A stretch of 7,151 nt of DNA from Ferruginibacter sp. (GTDB lineage Bacteria; Bacteroidota; Bacteroidia; Chitinophagales; Chitinophagaceae). The DNA lies in NCBI GenBank assembly GCA_025362765.1, contig JANYFI010000250.1:1-7151 (forward strand). Direction: 5' to 3'. The stretch's first letter is position 1, and each line of letters opens with the position of its first letter. This document shows positions 6,167 through 7,151 of the stretch, piece by piece. The notes below the pieces were generated by a model. It searched no databases and had not been told where the DNA came from. It saw only the letters and a program-made list of their open reading frames with translations. A program made the translations under genes and the position numbers.

Positions 6167-6964
6167 TTAATAATCTGAATAGTCAGTAGGGTGCAGAAAA
6201 AAAATATCCGCTTTTGACACCGTGTTAAGGTATTGCTGCTCGGTTGAAATTCTTTTCCACACACTGTCAGCCACAAAGTTTTTCCAGTGTTCGTCTCTTT
6301 CGGCTTTGCTATTGAAGGTAGTCATGTACATCAGGTTGGGCATGTGGCTTCCACTCAATACCTCTGCATAAAAAACCGCATTAAAGTTCAAACGCTTAAA
6401 CAGCGTTACTTCTCCGCCATCATTAAACATTTTTACTTTCTGGCGATACAATCTTTCGGAAGGACCTTCGTAACTGCGCAATTCGTAAACCCTTTCGGCA
6501 AGGGGCGCCGTTAGTGACGGCTTTTCCAGGTGAAGCATATCTTTAAAGGCTTTCAGCAACGTAATTTCCGTTCGTTCAAAAGGCTTTTTATCGTAAGCCG
6601 CACTGGTATAAGCGGAACTGTCATTTTTTATAAGCGTCCCTGCTGTTAATGCATTCATCAGCGCCTCATATTTTTGTAAAGATGCAAAAGGTATCAACAC
6701 GTACAAACGCTTATCCGTTGCAGTATCATTGTCAATGCTGCTGAATACACCAATATTAATCAGACCGCTTTTATGCAATGCCGGCAGCCAGGTATTTTTA
6801 AGATAGGAACTGGTAACCGCAAGCTGATCAGCCGATTTACAATGATAGGTAGTTAGCTGGTAATATTCGCCTCCAGGAGATTTAACCGCCGTGGTAAAAC
6901 TGCTGTTGAGCAGTAGCAAAAAAGAAAGTAACAGTGTAACAGGAGGCAGGCATTGGTTTTTCAT
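6167..6964 (-). CDS. Exported NIPSNAP family protein with two ferredoxin-like domains
   Basis: A 265-residue protein. The first 26 residues (MKNQCLPPV, then LLLSFLLLLNSSFTTA) form a signal peptide, so it should be periplasmic. The C-terminal domain (about 158-258) is a recognisable NIPSNAP unit: VYELRSYEG at 159-167, then FYAEVLSGS, PNLMYMTTF and ERDEHWKNF with its typical His-Trp pair. Residues about 33-115 (YYQLTTY, then LPALHKSGLINIGVF, LYVLIPF) look like a more divergent copy of the same dimeric alpha/beta-barrel fold, so the protein appears to be a tandem pair that could form a barrel by itself. The biochemical role of bacterial NIPSNAP proteins is not settled, and I assign none. It precedes the DUF1080 gene by 45 bp on the same strand, suggesting one operon and a role in sugar metabolism. 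The start ATG at 6964 places the hydrophobic segment correctly. Confidence 0.88.
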   Translation of the reverse strand: MKNQCLPPVTLLLSFLLLLNSSFTTAVKSPGGEYYQLTTYHCKSADQLAVTSSYLKNTWLPALHKSGLINIGVFSSIDNDTATDKRLYVLIPFASLQKYEALMNALTAGTLIKNDSSAYTSAAYDKKPFERTEITLLKAFKDMLHLEKPSLTAPLAERVYELRSYEGPSERLYRQKVKMFNDGGEVTLFKRLNFNAVFYAEVLSGSHMPNLMYMTTFNSKAERDEHWKNFVADSVWKRISTEQQYLNTVSKADIFFLHPTDYSDY

Positions 6965-7151
6965 GTAGTGAAATAAATTACTGTTTGATGATTAAAAAAT
7001 GAAAGGTAGGCTTAAATAGTGAGGATCATTTGGCTTGTTAATGATTCTGTACCAGCCTTCAGTAAACAAGTTAGTATAACTGGTAATACTCAACTTCCTC
7101 ACAAGGTAGTTTTATCGTTTAGTGTCCTTAAAAGCTTACATAAAAAATTTA
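6965..7151 (-). promoter_or_regulatory. Upstream region of the NIPSNAP-DUF1080 pair
   Basis: This 187-bp stretch to the window edge has no supportable gene on either strand. It must hold the promoter of the minus-strand pair if that pair is transcribed on its own. The minus strand contains an element close to a Bacteroidota promoter: TTG, then TACTAACTTG about 16 bp later, roughly 90-120 bp upstream of the start codon. Both spacing and the -7 box deviate, so this is a weak suggestion. The octamer TATCGTTT at 7113-7120 also occurs in the divergent region at 760-767. Confidence 0.3.

Overview
The window looks like a chromosomal sugar-metabolism locus from a Bacteroidota bacterium, most likely of the Chitinophagaceae type. 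The evidence is the gene content (two DUF1080/3-keto-disaccharide hydrolase proteins, an exported ThuA-like protein, a Gfo/Idh/MocA dehydrogenase, an IolE-like TIM barrel and a lipoprotein cytochrome c), A-rich gene leaders without clear Shine-Dalgarno sequences, and AT-rich intergenic DNA. The assignment to a family is inference; no rRNA or marker gene is present.

Layout. Positions 1-679 (minus) hold the N-terminal part of an MFS sugar-type permease cut by the window edge. A 351-bp divergent intergenic region (680-1030) follows; it contains two clean inverted repeats and no convincing gene. On the plus strand come a cytoplasmic Gfo/Idh/MocA oxidoreductase (1031-2197), a 119-bp spacer filled by an unusual inverted repeat built from 9-bp units (2203-2281), and then a tight four-gene run: xylose-isomerase-like TIM barrel (2317-3372), lipoprotein cytochrome c (3411-3818), DUF1080 hydrolase (3830-4525) and exported ThuA-like protein (4536-5279). 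A perfect 16-bp stem-loop (5291-5331) is a two-way terminator separating this run from a convergent minus-strand pair: an exported NIPSNAP-family protein (6167-6964) followed by a second, dissimilar DUF1080 protein (5351-6121). The last 187 bp are the upstream region of that pair and contain no gene that I can support.

How the genes may work together. ThuA/ThuB-type proteins and DUF1080 enzymes are known from routes that oxidise a glycoside at C3 to a 3-keto-glycoside and then cleave it. The set here fits that plan: exported DUF1080 enzymes cleave 3-keto-glycosides outside the cytoplasm, the MFS permease imports a product, and the Gfo/Idh enzyme and TIM barrel reduce or isomerise keto-sugars inside. 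The small membrane-anchored cytochrome c could take electrons from a periplasmic glycoside 3-dehydrogenase, but no such dehydrogenase gene (GMC-type or similar) lies in the window. The substrate cannot be read from the sequence. No mobile element, tRNA, rRNA or CRISPR array was seen.
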